A stretch of DNA of 23,852 nucleotides, from positions 1-23,852 of the forward strand of contig CAZUMS010000040.1 of assembly GCA_964621525.1 (NCBI GenBank), written 5' to 3'. A program made the position numbers and the translations under genes. Shown here piece after piece: positions 14,733 to 23,766 of this stretch. Numbering within the stretch: position 1 is the first letter of the stretch; every line of letters begins with the position of its first letter. Origin of the DNA: CAZMGV01 sp964621525 [NCBI: uncultured bacterium]. Its GTDB lineage: Bacteria; JAGRBM01. The notes under the pieces were generated by a model that saw nothing but the letters and a program-made list of their open reading frames with translations, did not search any database and was not told where the DNA came from.

Positions 14733-14780
14733 GCGCCTGTGCTACTCCTGTGGTTCCCCTGAAGACCCTGCGGGCCGCGC

Positions 14781-15254
14781 TCAGGCCTTCGCCTCGGCCG
14801 GGGCCTTTGCGCCCGGGGCCGGGAGGACCTGCACGGAACCGCCCGCGCTCTCGATCTTCTTCTTTGCGCCTTCGCTGAAGCGGTGCGCCTGGACCTTGAG
14901 GGCCGCCTTGAGGTCCCCGTTGCCCAGGATCTTCACCGGGTCCGCAGCCGACCGGATCAGGCCCGCGCTCGCGAGCGTCTCCGGCGTCACGTCGCCGTTC
15001 AGCTTTTCGAGCTGGCCCAGATTCACGATCTGGTACTCGAAACGGAAGATGTTGGTGAAGCCGACCTTCGGCAGGCGGCGGTGAAGGGGCGTCTGGCCGC
15101 CTTCGTAGCCGCGCTTCTTCTTGCTGCCCGTGCGGGAGCCGTAGCCCTTGTGGCCGCGCCCCGAGGTCTTGCCGAGACCCGAGCCGATGCCGCGGCCGAG
15201 CCGCTTGATTCCCTGTTTCGCGCCGGACGGCGGACGGAGTTCGCTGAGTTTCAT
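14781..15254 (-). CDS. rplO: 50S ribosomal protein L15
   Basis: This 157-residue L15 has the Gly/Lys-rich N-terminal tail that threads 23S rRNA ([20 protein letters not shown], then [18 protein letters not shown]) and a globular C-terminal domain. The tail end ([14 protein letters not shown]) is an Ala/Pro extension. Its ATG overlaps the rpmD stop as ATGA. Confidence 0.98.
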   Translation of the reverse strand: MKLSELRPPSGAKQGIKRLGRGIGSGLGKTSGRGHKGYGSRTGSKKKRGYEGGQTPLHRRLPKVGFTNIFRFEYQIVNLGQLEKLNGDVTPETLASAGLIRSAADPVKILGNGDLKAALKVQAHRFSEGAKKKIESAGGSVQVLPAPGAKAPAEAKA

Positions 15255-15448
15255 TTGACGTTTTCCTCCACAACCTGGACGAGCTGCGGAACCTTGCCGA
15301 TCATGCCGCGGATGGCGGGCGTATCCTTCACCACGACCTCGTGGTGGCGGCGGCGGAGGCCGAGGCCCCTCACCGTCGCACGCTGCCGGTCCGTACAGGT
15401 AATCAGGCCGCCGGTCTGCCGGATCCTGATTTTCTTCTGTTCACCCAT
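15251..15448 (-). CDS. rpmD: 50S ribosomal protein L30
   Basis: This 65-residue L30 has the small alpha/beta fold typical of the family. It reads [55 protein letters not shown]; the RATVRGLGL and [11 protein letters not shown] segments are diagnostic. It is preceded by a 78-base gap after rpsE that contains a small hairpin. Confidence 0.97.
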   Translation of the reverse strand: MGEQKKIRIRQTGGLITCTDRQRATVRGLGLRRRHHEVVVKDTPAIRGMIGKVPQLVQVVEENVK

Positions 15449-15486
15449 GACGAAAAACCTCTCAACACGTTCCGGCCCGGGAGTCC

Positions 15487-15502
15487 GGCGGGTTTACCCG
15501 CC
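15487..15502. repeat. small hairpin between rpsE and rpmD
   Basis: GGCGGGT-TT-ACCCGCC is a perfect 7-bp inverted repeat (in practice a 6-bp stem with a four-base loop). It lies in one of the few longer gaps of the spc operon. No T-run follows on the minus strand, so termination is unlikely; an RNA processing or stability role is possible. Confidence 0.45.
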
Positions 15503-15526
15503 TTCCTGCCCCGTCCGGTGCCTAAT

Positions 15527-16081
15527 TCAGGATGCCGCCGCCGCTGCGGGCTTCTTCTCCGGGACCGAACCGCGCCGCGTGGCGATCATCGCCGCGCTGT
15601 GCAGCTGCTCGAGCGCCTCGAACGTGGCCTTCACGACGTTGTGCGGGTTGCTGGAGCCGAGGCTCTTGGTGAGGACGTTCTTCACGCCCAGGGCCTCGAG
15701 CACCGCACGCACCGGGCCGCCCGCGATCACGCCGGTACCGGAACCGGCCGGCCGCATGAACACCTTGCCCGCGCCGAAGTGGCCGATCACCTCGTGGGGG
15801 ATCGTGCCGTCCGCAACCGGGTAGCTGCGCATGGAACGCTTCGCGCGCTCGATCGCCTTCTTGATGGCGTCCGGAACCTCGTTCGCCTTGCCGAGGCCCC
15901 AGCCCACGCGGTTCTGCTCGTCGCCCACGATGATCAGGGCCGAAAAGCTGAACCGGCGGCCGCCCTTGACGACCTTCGCCGAGCGGTTCACGGCGACGAT
16001 CTTCTCGATGTAGTTGTCATCCCGCTCCTGGCGGTCGCGGCGTCCGCGGCCCTCGCGGCGGTCTTCTCTCGGATTTGCCAT
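15527..16081 (-). CDS. rpsE: 30S ribosomal protein S5
   Basis: This 184-residue S5 affects decoding fidelity and helps unwind mRNA at the entry channel. It has the double-stranded-RNA-binding-like N-terminal domain ([30 protein letters not shown]) and the C-terminal domain with [12 protein letters not shown] and [13 protein letters not shown] charged leader ([19 protein letters not shown]) precedes the core. ATG 16081 was chosen over an upstream in-frame codon at 16123, which would lie inside rplR; GGAG in the rplR end precedes it by ten bases. Confidence 0.97.
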   Translation of the reverse strand: MANPREDRREGRGRRDRQERDDNYIEKIVAVNRSAKVVKGGRRFSFSALIIVGDEQNRVGWGLGKANEVPDAIKKAIERAKRSMRSYPVADGTIPHEVIGHFGAGKVFMRPAGSGTGVIAGGPVRAVLEALGVKNVLTKSLGSSNPHNVVKATFEALEQLHSAAMIATRRGSVPEKKPAAAAAS

Positions 16082-16085
16082 GTGC

Positions 16086-16454
16086 TTAGAACTCCAGTCC
16101 CGCGGCGCGTGCCGCTTCCGCAAGGGCCTTCACCTGTCCGTGATAGGCGTATCCGCCGCGGTCGAAGACAACCTTCTGCACCTTCGCGGCCTTGGCTTTC
16201 TCCGCGACCAGGGAACCGACGGTCTTGGCGGCGTCGAGTGTCCCGGCCTTCTGGATCTTGCCCTTGATGTCCTTCGACAGGGTCGAGGCCGAGGCGAGCG
16301 TCTTGCCCGCCGCGTCGTCGATGACCTGCGCGTAGATGTGCTTGTTGCTCCGGAACACGGCGAGGCGCGGGCGCTCGGACGTGCCCTGGACCTTCTTGGT
16401 GATCCGGCTGTGGCGAAGCTCGCGGTTCGCCTTCCTGTCGACAATCTTTGCCAT
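16086..16454 (-). CDS. rplR: 50S ribosomal protein L18
   Basis: This 122-residue L18 binds 5S rRNA in the central protuberance. Family segments include [20 protein letters not shown], the alternating TLASAST strand and the C-terminal [28 protein letters not shown]. The rpsE ATG begins only four bases after its stop, so coupling is likely. Confidence 0.98.
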   Translation of the reverse strand: MAKIVDRKANRELRHSRITKKVQGTSERPRLAVFRSNKHIYAQVIDDAAGKTLASASTLSKDIKGKIQKAGTLDAAKTVGSLVAEKAKAAKVQKVVFDRGGYAYHGQVKALAEAARAAGLEF

Positions 16455-16474
16455 GCGCGTTTACCTCGGCGGCC

Positions 16475-17017
16475 TTACTTCTTGGCCTTGCCTTCCTTGC
16501 GGCGGATCACTTCGCCGGCATAACGGATACCCTTGCCCTTGAACGGCTCCGGCGGACGGACGGCGCGGACCTTGGCCGCGAACTGTCCGAGCACACCCTT
16601 GTCGGCGCAGTTCAGGACGATGGCCGTCTGGTTCTTCTCCACCGAGCAGGTGAGCCCCGCCGGCAGCGGCAGCTCGACCTGGTGGGTGAAGCCGATGTTC
16701 AGGACGAGGACGTTCTTGCCCTTCATTTCGGCGCGGAAACCGACGCCTTCGAGCTCGAGCGTCTTCGTGAAGCCCGCGGTCGTGCCCTTGAGGAGGCTGT
16801 TGGCCAGCGCCCAGGTGGTGCCCCACACGGGCGTCACCGCGTCCTTGGGACCCTTCCAGTTCAGCTTGAGCGCGCCCTTGTCCAGGACGGCTTCCACTTC
16901 GGGCGGAACGGCCATGGACAGGGTGCCCTTGGGGCCCTTCACTTCGAGGAGCCCCGGCTTGAGCTGCACCTGCGCCCCCTGGGGGACCGGTACCGGTTTG
17001 CGTGCGATCTTCGACAT
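16475..17017 (-). CDS. rplF: 50S ribosomal protein L6
   Basis: This 180-residue L6 has two duplicated alpha/beta domains and sits near the factor-binding site. It begins SKIARKPVPVPQGA and carries GPKGTLS, the ALANSLLKGTTAGFTKTLELEGVGFRA middle and the C-terminal PEPFKGKGIRYAGEVIRRKEGKA. ATG 17017, with GGGAG seven bases upstream, gives the family N-terminus; an open frame continues upstream into rpsH but is not needed. Confidence 0.97.
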   Translation of the reverse strand: MSKIARKPVPVPQGAQVQLKPGLLEVKGPKGTLSMAVPPEVEAVLDKGALKLNWKGPKDAVTPVWGTTWALANSLLKGTTAGFTKTLELEGVGFRAEMKGKNVLVLNIGFTHQVELPLPAGLTCSVEKNQTAIVLNCADKGVLGQFAAKVRAVRPPEPFKGKGIRYAGEVIRRKEGKAKK

Positions 17018-17042
17018 GATGTGTCTCCCTGGATTGCCCCGC

Positions 17043-17450
17043 TTACCAGACCCGGCAGAGAAGCTCTCCGCCGACGTTCTGGGCCCGCGCGTCCACATCG
17101 GTCATGACACCCCTGGAGGTGGACACGATGGCGATGCCGAGGCCGTTCTTCACCTTGGGCAGCTCGGTCGCGCCGAAATAGACGCGGCGGCCCGGCTTCG
17201 AGATGCGCTCGATCCCCTGGATCACGCCGAAACGGCCCCGGGTGTACTTGATGCCGATCCGGAGCGAGGGGAACTCGCCTTCCTTGGTCACCTTCTCCAC
17301 GCCGCCCACGAAGCCGTGCTCGGAGAGGATCTTCGCGATGTTCTCCTTCGCCTTCGAGTAGGGCAGCTCCACCGAATCCTTGCGGGCCATCGCGCCGTTG
17401 CGGATGCGGGTGAGAAGATCGGCGATCGGATCGTTAATCAGCTTGCTCAT
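17043..17450 (-). CDS. rpsH: 30S ribosomal protein S8
   Basis: This 135-residue primary rRNA-binding protein of the small subunit reads MSKLINDPIADLLTRIRNGAMARKDSVELPYSK, with the C-terminal GLGIAIVSTSRGVMTD RNA-binding loop. In enterobacteria S8 also represses the spc operon by binding mRNA near the rplE start; whether that holds here is unknown. It lies nine bases after rpsN. Confidence 0.98.
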   Translation of the reverse strand: MSKLINDPIADLLTRIRNGAMARKDSVELPYSKAKENIAKILSEHGFVGGVEKVTKEGEFPSLRIGIKYTRGRFGVIQGIERISKPGRRVYFGATELPKVKNGLGIAIVSTSRGVMTDVDARAQNVGGELLCRVW

Positions 17451-17459
17451 GTTCGCTCC

Positions 17460-17645
17460 TTACCAGCTCGACTTCGTCACGCCCGGGATCTGGCCCTTGG
17501 AGGCCAGCTCGCGGAAACACAGGCGGCACATGTCGAAGTCGCGCAGATAGGCGCGGGGACGCCCGCAGCGCGGGCAGCGGTTGTGCTGCCGGACCTTGAA
17601 TTTCGGCTTGCGGAGAGCCTTGAGCATCATCGTCTTTTTAGCCAT
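17460..17645 (-). CDS. rpsN: 30S ribosomal protein S14, zinc-binding type Z
   Basis: This is a 61-residue short S14. The zinc ribbon is C24-X2-C27 and C40-X2-C43 in [10 protein letters not shown] and [10 protein letters not shown]; the C-terminus [11 protein letters not shown] is the classic end. The long zinc-free form of about 100 residues is not present here. Gene order rplE-rpsN-rpsH is standard. Confidence 0.98.
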   Translation of the reverse strand: MAKKTMMLKALRKPKFKVRQHNRCPRCGRPRAYLRDFDMCRLCFRELASKGQIPGVTKSSW

Positions 17646-17670
17646 GGCTGTTGGTCACCTTATCCCTTGA

Positions 17671-18342
17671 TCAGGTCCGGAACGGGAAGCCGAGTGCCGC
17701 GAGCAGCGCGCGGGCTTCCTCGTCGGTCGCCGCCGACGTCTGGATGGAAATGTTCATGCCCTTGACCTTGTCCGTGTTGTCGAAGTCGATCTCGGGGAAA
17801 ATGATGTGTTCGCGGATGCCCAGCGTGTAACCGCCGCGGCCGTCGAAGCTCTTGGCCGGAACGCCCTTGAAGTCACGCACGCGGGGAAGCGCGAACGTGA
17901 TCAGGCGGTCCAGGAACTCCCACATGTTGTTCGAACGCAGCGTCACGAACACGCCCACCGGCACGCCGGCGCGCAGCTTGAAGTTCGCGATCGCCTTCTT
18001 GGAGCGCGTCACGACCGGCCGCTGGCCCGTGATCGCCATGAGCTCGTTCACGGCGTTCTCGATCACCTTGAGGTTCGTGCCCGCCTCGGAGTGACGGCCC
18101 AGGCCCATGTTGATCACGATCTTCGTGACCCGGGGAACCTGCATGGGGTTCTTGAACTTGAACTGCTCCATCAGCTTCGGGACGGCCTCGCTCCGGTAAC
18201 GCTGGCGCAGACGCGGCTCGACGCCCTTTTCGGGGCCCTTGTCGCTCGTCGCCGCGGCGATCTGCCGGCGTCCGCCGCCCTTCTTCTGGCCGGCGCCCTC
18301 GGGCTTCGGCTTCGGTACCTTGGTTTTCTCTTCAGTTGCCAT
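17671..18342 (-). CDS. rplE: 50S ribosomal protein L5 with an N-terminal extension
   Basis: This 5S rRNA-binding protein is 223 residues against a usual length near 180. The normal L5 begins at about residue 43 ([31 protein letters not shown]) and is complete to [11 protein letters not shown], with [19 protein letters not shown] and [20 protein letters not shown]. The first 42 residues are a Lys/Pro/Gly-rich, probably disordered tail ([21 protein letters not shown]) absent from textbook L5. No good internal start with a ribosome site is visible at the core boundary, so the extension is probably translated. Confidence 0.95.
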   Translation of the reverse strand: MATEEKTKVPKPKPEGAGQKKGGGRRQIAAATSDKGPEKGVEPRLRQRYRSEAVPKLMEQFKFKNPMQVPRVTKIVINMGLGRHSEAGTNLKVIENAVNELMAITGQRPVVTRSKKAIANFKLRAGVPVGVFVTLRSNNMWEFLDRLITFALPRVRDFKGVPAKSFDGRGGYTLGIREHIIFPEIDFDNTDKVKGMNISIQTSAATDEEARALLAALGFPFRT

Positions 18343-18370
18343 CTGGCTGTTTCCCTGTCCGGTCCGGTTT

Positions 18371-18391
18371 CGGGGGGAACCGTTCCCCCCG
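18371..18391. repeat. perfect hairpin in the rplX-rplE gap
   Basis: CGGGGGGAAC and GTTCCCCCCG are perfect complements separated by one base, within a 77-base gap in an otherwise tightly packed operon. In E. coli the S8 repressor site lies at this same rplX-rplE junction, but the bulged internal loop expected of an S8 site is not evident. No T-run follows. Confidence 0.6.
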
Positions 18392-18419
18392 GTCTCCGGC
18401 CTCTAGATTCTGTGTTTCC

Positions 18420-18743
18420 TCAGGCGATCGCCGCGCCCGACTTGGCCGACACGCGCTGGCGCTTGCCGTCCTTGACCTGGATGCGGATGCGGGTCGCCTC
18501 GCCCTTGACCTCGTCCCAGAACATCACCTTGGAGAGCGGGATAGCCGCCTCGCGCTTGACGATGCCGCCGGCCTGGTTCTGCTGGGTCGGCTTGGTGTGC
18601 CGCTGGATCATGGCGACGCCCTTCACGACGACCTTGCCCTCTTTCGGGAGGACGCGCAGGACCTCGCCCTTGGTGCCGCGGGCCGCGCCGCTGATGACGA
18701 CGACGGTGTCGCCCTTCTTGATGCGGTAGCTGGGGGTTTCCAT
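18420..18743 (-). CDS. rplX: 50S ribosomal protein L24
   Basis: This 107-residue KOW-domain protein initiates assembly of the large subunit. The N-terminal SYRIKKGDTVVVISGAARGTKGEVLRVLP is the KOW motif, followed by KVVVKGVAMIQRHTKPTQQNQAGGIVKREAAI. The ATG at 18743 lies two bases after the rplN stop (TGA-AC-ATG), so ribosomes probably re-initiate. The usual length is about 105, so it is complete. Confidence 0.97.
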   Translation of the reverse strand: METPSYRIKKGDTVVVISGAARGTKGEVLRVLPKEGKVVVKGVAMIQRHTKPTQQNQAGGIVKREAAIPLSKVMFWDEVKGEATRIRIQVKDGKRQRVSAKSGAAIA

Positions 18744-18745
18744 GT

Positions 18746-19114
18746 TCAGAGGACCTCCGGGGCGAGCGAAACGATCTTCATGAAGTTGCGGGCGCGCAGC
18801 TCGCGGGCGACGGGCCCGAAGATGCGGGTGCCCACCGGCTCGCCTTCCTTGTCGACGATCACGGCCGAGGCCCCGTCGAACTTGATGTAGGAACCGTCGG
18901 TGCGGCGGATCGGGAATCCCTGCCGGACGATGACCGCCTTGACGACCTCGCCCTTCTTCACCTTGGAGGTGGGCATGCATTCCTTCACCGAGCAGACGAC
19001 GATGTCGCCCACCTCGGCGTAGCGGCGGCGCGTGCCGCCGAGCACCTTGATGCACATGACCTTCTTGGCGCCGGAGTTGTCGGCGACGTCCATCACGGAT
19101 TGCATCTGGATCAT
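18746..19114 (-). CDS. rplN: 50S ribosomal protein L14
   Basis: This 122-residue beta-barrel protein lies at the subunit interface and is where RsfS binds in other bacteria. It is one of the most conserved proteins here: [27 protein letters not shown], then [29 protein letters not shown] and [19 protein letters not shown] precedes the ATG. Standard length. Confidence 0.98.
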   Translation of the reverse strand: MIQMQSVMDVADNSGAKKVMCIKVLGGTRRRYAEVGDIVVCSVKECMPTSKVKKGEVVKAVIVRQGFPIRRTDGSYIKFDGASAVIVDKEGEPVGTRIFGPVARELRARNFMKIVSLAPEVL

Positions 19115-19166
19115 GGTCTTCTGCTCCTAAAGGGGTTTCGCGGGTGCCGTTACGTCCTGACCGGGG

Positions 19167-19460
19167 TCAGATCGTCTTGCCCTTCACGACGACGCGCACG
19201 AGCGTCCACCGCTTGGTCTTGGACATGGGCCGGGTCTCGCGGATCTCGACCATGTCGCCCGAACGGGACTCGTTCTTCTCGTCGTGGATGTGGAACCGCG
19301 AACGGCGCCGGATGTACTTCTTGTACAGCGGGTGCCGCACGAGCCGGGTCACTTCCACGGTGCGCGTCTTCTGCGCGCCGTCCGAGACCACGATGCCGGT
19401 CCGGGTGTTGCTCTTCTTCTTCCGTTCCGCCGTGGCGGAGGTCTGCTGCGTGTCGCTCAT
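19167..19460 (-). CDS. rpsQ: 30S ribosomal protein S17
   Basis: This 97-residue OB-fold primary binding protein has the core [54 protein letters not shown]. About 15 residues of Thr/Lys-rich N-terminal extension make it slightly longer than the usual 80-90. It starts 12 bases after rpmC with GGAG five bases before the ATG. Confidence 0.97.
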   Translation of the reverse strand: MSDTQQTSATAERKKKSNTRTGIVVSDGAQKTRTVEVTRLVRHPLYKKYIRRRSRFHIHDEKNESRSGDMVEIRETRPMSKTKRWTLVRVVVKGKTI

Positions 19461-19472
19461 GATTGCTCCGGA

Positions 19473-19700
19473 TTACTTCGTCTTCGCGGTCTTGCCGGCC
19501 TGGGCCCTGCGCTCGGTCTGGACGGTCTGGAGCCGGGCGACCATGCGCCGGATCTGGCCCGTCTCGGCCGTGTTCTCGAGCTTCTCGGTCACGTTCTTGA
19601 ACCGGAGCTCGCGCAGGCGCGCCTTCGCGGCGCGCACGCGGGCTTCGAGTTCCTTGTCCGACAGCTGCCGGACTTCCGATCCCTTGTGAAGGAGTTCCAT
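19473..19700 (-). CDS. rpmC: 50S ribosomal protein L29
   Basis: This 75-residue two-helix protein near the exit tunnel serves as a docking site for SRP and trigger factor in other bacteria. It reads LRELRFKNVTEKLENTAETGQIRRMVARLQTV, the family signature. Its ATG overlaps the rplP TGA by one base (TGATG). A short basic tail (RRAQAGKTAKTK) follows. Confidence 0.96.
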   Translation of the reverse strand: MELLHKGSEVRQLSDKELEARVRAAKARLRELRFKNVTEKLENTAETGQIRRMVARLQTVQTERRAQAGKTAKTK

Positions 19701-20119
19701 CAGACGAGTCCCTCCGTGCGGTGGACGATCTTCGTCGGGAAGGGCAGCTTCGCCTGGGCGAGCTGGAACGCTTCCAGCGCGAGCTCGGGCGGAACGCCTT
19801 CCATCTCGAAGATGATGCGGCCGGGCTTGATCACGCTCACCCAGTACTCGGGCGCGCCCTTGCCCTTGCCCATGCGGGTTTCGACCGGCTTCTTCGTGAC
19901 CGGCTTGTCGGGGAACACCCGGATCCAGAGACGGCCCACACGCTTCACCTTGCGGGTGATCGCGATGCGGCCGGCCTCGATCTGGCGGGCGGTGATATTG
20001 CCGCGATCCAGGGCCTGGATCCCGATTTCGCCGAACGCGAGCGTCGTGCCGCGCTTGGCATTTCCCCAGTTACGTCCGCGCTGAACCTTACGGTAACGCG
20101 GTTTGGACGGCATCATCAT
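19700..20119 (-). CDS. rplP: 50S ribosomal protein L16
   Basis: This 139-residue protein contacts tRNA in the A and P sites. It reads [35 protein letters not shown], then [22 protein letters not shown] with the Arg that is hydroxylated in some species, and [19 protein letters not shown]. Three consecutive ATG codons open the frame; GGGAGAG eight bases upstream favours the first. Confidence 0.98.
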   Translation of the reverse strand: MMMPSKPRYRKVQRGRNWGNAKRGTTLAFGEIGIQALDRGNITARQIEAGRIAITRKVKRVGRLWIRVFPDKPVTKKPVETRMGKGKGAPEYWVSVIKPGRIIFEMEGVPPELALEAFQLAQAKLPFPTKIVHRTEGLV

Positions 20120-20151
20120 GTGTCAGTCTCTCCCTGAACTCTTTCGCCGTT

Positions 20152-20838
<687 letters not shown>

Positions 20839-20869
20839 AAGCTCGTTCTCTCTCCGGTGAGTTCCTGTG

Positions 20870-21199
20870 TCAGTCGCTCACGACGACGGTGATGTGGCTG
20901 GTGCGCTTCTTGATGGGGCTCGCCCGGCCCTGGGCGCGCGGCGTGAACCGCTTGATCCGGGGGCCGTCGTCGACGAGCAGCGTCTTGACGCGCAGGGTGT
21001 CGATATCGGCGCCGTGCCGGTCGGCGGCGTTGGCCGCTGCCGACTGGATGACCTTGGCGATCATGAGGGCGCCCTTGCGCGGGGTGAGTTTGAGGCGGGT
21101 GATCGCCTCGTTCACGGGCTGCCCGCGGACGATGCCGGCGATCTCGCGCAGCTTGCGCGGCGAGATGCGTCCGTATCTGAGTATGGCTCGGGTTTCCAT
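20870..21199 (-). CDS. rplV: 50S ribosomal protein L22
   Basis: This 109-residue protein has a long beta-hairpin lining the exit tunnel, the site of macrolide-resistance changes in other species. Segments: [40 protein letters not shown] and [24 protein letters not shown], whose hairpin tip looks ordinary. AGGAGA lies eight bases before the ATG. Confidence 0.98.
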   Translation of the reverse strand: METRAILRYGRISPRKLREIAGIVRGQPVNEAITRLKLTPRKGALMIAKVIQSAAANAADRHGADIDTLRVKTLLVDDGPRIKRFTPRAQGRASPIKKRTSHITVVVSD

Positions 21200-21218
21200 C
21201 GTGTTCGTCTCCTGCGGC

Positions 21219-21491
21219 CTACTTGACCTTCTTGTCGCCCGAGTGGCCGTTGAACGTCCGGGTCGGGGCGAACTCGCCGAGCTTGTGGCCCACCATGTTG
21301 TCGGTCACGTAGACCGGCACGAACTTGCGGCCGTTGTGGACCAGGAACTGGACCCCGATGAAGTCCGGCGTGATGACCGAACGGCGGGACCAGGTCTTGA
21401 TCGCCTTCGAGTCGCGGGACTTGGAGGCGTTCTCCACCTTCTTCTCGAGGTGGCTGTCGACGAACGGGCCTTTCTTGATGCTGCGAGACAT
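21219..21491 (-). CDS. rpsS: 30S ribosomal protein S19
   Basis: This 90-residue head protein forms a complex with S13. It reads [20 protein letters not shown], then [47 protein letters not shown], and has the standard length. It follows rplB by three bases only, so translation is probably coupled. Confidence 0.98.
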   Translation of the reverse strand: MSRSIKKGPFVDSHLEKKVENASKSRDSKAIKTWSRRSVITPDFIGVQFLVHNGRKFVPVYVTDNMVGHKLGEFAPTRTFNGHSGDKKVK

Positions 21492-21494
21492 CGG

Positions 21495-22337
21495 TTATCC
21501 CCTCTTTCCGGGCTGGCGGCGCGTAATGATGAACCGCTGGGTGCGCTTGTTGGCGCGGGTCTTGTAACCCTTGGCCGGCATGCCCCACGGCGAGACCGGA
21601 TGCGGATTGCCCTGGCCGGCCTTGCCTTCGCCGCCGCCGTGCGGGTGATCGCACGGGTTCATGGAGGCGCCGCGGTTGGTCGGGCGGATACCCAGCCAAC
21701 GGGAGCGGCCGGCCTTGCCGATCGTGATGTTCTCGTGGTCCGGGTTCGACACCTGGCCCACGACCGCGCGGCAGTCCTGGTGGATCTTGCGGATTTCGGT
21801 GGAGGGCATGCGGATGATGGCGTAGTCGCCGTCGCGGCCGAGGAGCTGGGCTCCCGAGCCCGCCGAGCGGACGAGCTGGCCGCCGCGGCCCTGCTTGATC
21901 TCGATGTTGTGGATCACCGTGCCGTCGGGAATGTTCCGCAGCGGCAGGCAGTTGCCGGGGAGGATGTCGGCCTTCACGCCGCTCTCCACCGTCGCGCCCA
22001 CTTTGAGGCCCACCGGGGCCACGATGTAGCGCTTCTCGCCGTCCTTGTAGCTGACGAGCGCGATGCGGGCCGTGCGGTAGGGGTCGTACTGGATCGAGAC
22101 GACCGTGCCCGGCACGCCGTCCTTCTCGCGGCGGAAGTCGATCACCCGGAGGCGGCGCTTGTGGCCGCCGCCGATGTGGCGGGTGGTGATCCGGCCGCGG
22201 TTGTTGCGCCCGCCGGAGCGGTTGCCGCCCTTCAGCAGCGACTTCTCCGGGCGCGCGCCGCGGGTGATCTCGTCGAATCCCGACACCGTCATGTGACGGC
22301 GTCCGGCGCTGGTCGGTTTGAATGTCTTCATCGGCAT
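21495..22337 (-). CDS. rplB: 50S ribosomal protein L2
   Basis: This 280-residue protein is required for subunit joining and lies close to the peptidyl-transferase centre. It opens [21 protein letters not shown] and carries the [26 protein letters not shown] stretch and the conserved [18 protein letters not shown] loop with its essential His. AAGGA nine bases upstream supports the first of two near ATGs. Standard length. Confidence 0.98.
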   Translation of the reverse strand: MPMKTFKPTSAGRRHMTVSGFDEITRGARPEKSLLKGGNRSGGRNNRGRITTRHIGGGHKRRLRVIDFRREKDGVPGTVVSIQYDPYRTARIALVSYKDGEKRYIVAPVGLKVGATVESGVKADILPGNCLPLRNIPDGTVIHNIEIKQGRGGQLVRSAGSGAQLLGRDGDYAIIRMPSTEIRKIHQDCRAVVGQVSNPDHENITIGKAGRSRWLGIRPTNRGASMNPCDHPHGGGEGKAGQGNPHPVSPWGMPAKGYKTRANKRTQRFIITRRQPGKRG

Positions 22338-22379
22338 GGCGTTTCGTCCTTAGGGTCCGGCCGGAGCCGGACCTTTCAC

Positions 22380-22673
22380 TCACTTGGGCCCGAGGATCTC
22401 GTCGATCGACTCGCCCTGCGGCAGGGTCACGATCGCCTTCTTCCAGAACGGCATCCGGACCCGCCCCGAGCGGCGGTTCTTGAACTTGCCGCGCACGACC
22501 ATCGTGCGCACCGAGCTCACCTTCTTGTTGTAGAGCGCCTTCACGGCCTCGGCGATCTGGATCTTGTTGGCGGCGAGCGGAACCTCGAAGACGTACTGGT
22601 TGTTCGCCCGGAGGTCGGTCGCCCGCTCGGTAATCACCGGCCGGATCAGGATTTCGTTCGGATCGTTCTGCAC
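22380..22673 (-). CDS. rplW: 50S ribosomal protein L23
   Basis: This 97-residue protein at the exit-tunnel rim is the docking site for trigger factor and SRP. Family sequence: ILIRPVITERATDLRANNQYVFEVPLAANKIQIAEAVKALYNKKVSSVRTM. The start is GTG with GGGAGA seven bases upstream. It lies 20 bases after rplD. Confidence 0.97.
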   Translation of the reverse strand: MQNDPNEILIRPVITERATDLRANNQYVFEVPLAANKIQIAEAVKALYNKKVSSVRTMVVRGKFKNRRSGRVRMPFWKKAIVTLPQGESIDEILGPK

Positions 22674-22693
22674 GACAGGATCTCCCTAAACTC

Positions 22694-23332
22694 TCAGGCC
22701 GCGGCCCGCTTCTCGACGCCGTCCAGGGCGTCCTTGACGATGACGAGGTTCTCGTAGCGGAGAACATCGTACGGGTTGAGGCCTTCCACCGGCAGCACCT
22801 TCACGCCCGGGAGGTTCCGGGACGCGAGCGTCAGGTTCCGGTCGTAGGCCGCCGTGATGAACAGGACGGTGCCCTTCATGTCGAGCTCGGCAACCGCCGC
22901 CGCGACGTAACGGGTCTTCGCCTCGGGAAGGGGAACGCCTTCCACGACCGTCAGCTTGCCGGACTTCTGCTTGTCGGCCAGCACGCTGGCGAGGGCGAGC
23001 TTCGCCTCCTGCTTGTTGACGTCCTTCTCGTAGCTGCGCGGGATCGGCCCGAACATCGTGCCGCCGCCCTTCCAGAGGGGGGACCGCGTCGAACCGGCGC
23101 GGGCGCCGCCGCGGCCCTTCTGCTTGAAGGGCTTGCGGCCGCCGCCGCGCACTTCGGCGCGCGTCTTGGCCTTGTGGGTGCCGCGCCGCCGCTTGGCGAG
23201 CTGCGCCGTCACGACCTGGTGCACGACGCCCTTGCGCGGGGTCACGGAGGCGACTTTCTCGCCGAGGCCCGCGCCCTTCACGGTCTTCACGCCCGCCTGG
23301 GCTTTCGCTTTCTTCGTCTTCTTTTCAGCCAC
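22694..23332 (-). CDS. rplD: 50S ribosomal protein L4 with an atypical N-terminus
   Basis: This 212-residue exit-tunnel protein is recognised from HQVVTAQLAKRRRGTHKAKTRAEVRGGG, the extended tunnel loop GGRKPFKQKGRGGARAG and SPLWKGGGTMFGPIPR. The usual N-terminal strand pair ending in ...VFGVEVNE..LVHQ is replaced by a Lys-rich stretch (KKTKKAKAQAGVKTVKGAG) and about ten residues seem missing before HQVV. The start was set at GTG 23332, eight bases after AGAGG; a GTG at 23341 overlaps that site. L4 should be preceded by rplC, but rpsJ lies only 41 bases upstream. Confidence 0.94.
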   Translation of the reverse strand: MAEKKTKKAKAQAGVKTVKGAGLGEKVASVTPRKGVVHQVVTAQLAKRRRGTHKAKTRAEVRGGGRKPFKQKGRGGARAGSTRSPLWKGGGTMFGPIPRSYEKDVNKQEAKLALASVLADKQKSGKLTVVEGVPLPEAKTRYVAAAVAELDMKGTVLFITAAYDRNLTLASRNLPGVKVLPVEGLNPYDVLRYENLVIVKDALDGVEKRAAA

Positions 23333-23373
23333 GATACTCACCTCTCAAGGCAACCGGTCCGCCGCAGGGGGGA

Positions 23374-23685
23374 CTAGTTGAGCTTGATCTCCACATCGAC
23401 GCCGGCCGCGAGGTCGAGCTTCATCAGCGCGTCGACGGTCTGGGACGTCGGCTCCAGGATGTCCAGCAGCCGCTTGTGCGTGCGCACCTCGAACTGGTCG
23501 CGGGACTTCTTGTCCGAGTGCGGCGACCGGAGCACCGTGTACTTGCTGATCCGCGTCGGGAGCGGGATCGGCCCCGAGACGCGGGCGCCGGTACGGCGCG
23601 CCGTGTCCAGGATCTCACGGGCGGACTGGTCGAGCAGCTTGTAGTCGAACGCCTTCAGCCGTATGCGGATCTTCTGCGAATTCAT
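23374..23685 (-). CDS. rpsJ: 30S ribosomal protein S10 (NusE)
   Basis: This 103-residue head protein also serves as NusE in antitermination complexes. It reads [22 protein letters not shown], the [41 protein letters not shown] centre and [14 protein letters not shown] end, with the standard length. It opens the S10 operon 81 bases after tuf. The next gene is rplD, not rplC. Confidence 0.98.
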   Translation of the reverse strand: MNSQKIRIRLKAFDYKLLDQSAREILDTARRTGARVSGPIPLPTRISKYTVLRSPHSDKKSRDQFEVRTHKRLLDILEPTSQTVDALMKLDLAAGVDVEIKLN

Positions 23686-23708
23686 CTGGTCACTGCCTCT
23701 GTCGCTCC

Positions 23709-23727
23709 CGGGCGGCCCCGCCGCCCG
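23709..23727. repeat. GC-rich hairpin between tuf and rpsJ
   Basis: CGGGCGGC-CCC-GCCGCCCG is a perfect 8-bp inverted repeat in the 81-base gap. No T-run follows on the minus strand, so it is not a clear terminator. It may lower read-through from the very strongly expressed tuf into the S10 operon. Confidence 0.5.
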
Positions 23728-23766
23728 CGAAATCCCTTTAACTCTGGACGGGCCTCTCGCCGGTCC

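Noticed and set aside
13410-14762. 450-codon plus-strand open frame opposite secY
   Set aside because: It is a shadow of secY. The translation is Asp/Arg/His-rich repetitive sequence of the kind produced by antisense reading of membrane-helix codons.
16475-17098. Longer rplF start at 17098
   Set aside because: It would overlap rpsH by more than 50 bases and add 27 residues not seen in L6; ATG 17017 has a well-spaced GGGAG.
20889-22757. Long plus-strand open frame (622 codons) opposite rplV, rpsS, rplB and rplW
   Set aside because: It lies antisense to four highly conserved ribosomal genes. In GC-rich DNA, antisense frames stay open because stop codons are rare. Its product is low-complexity Arg/Ala/Val with no domain.
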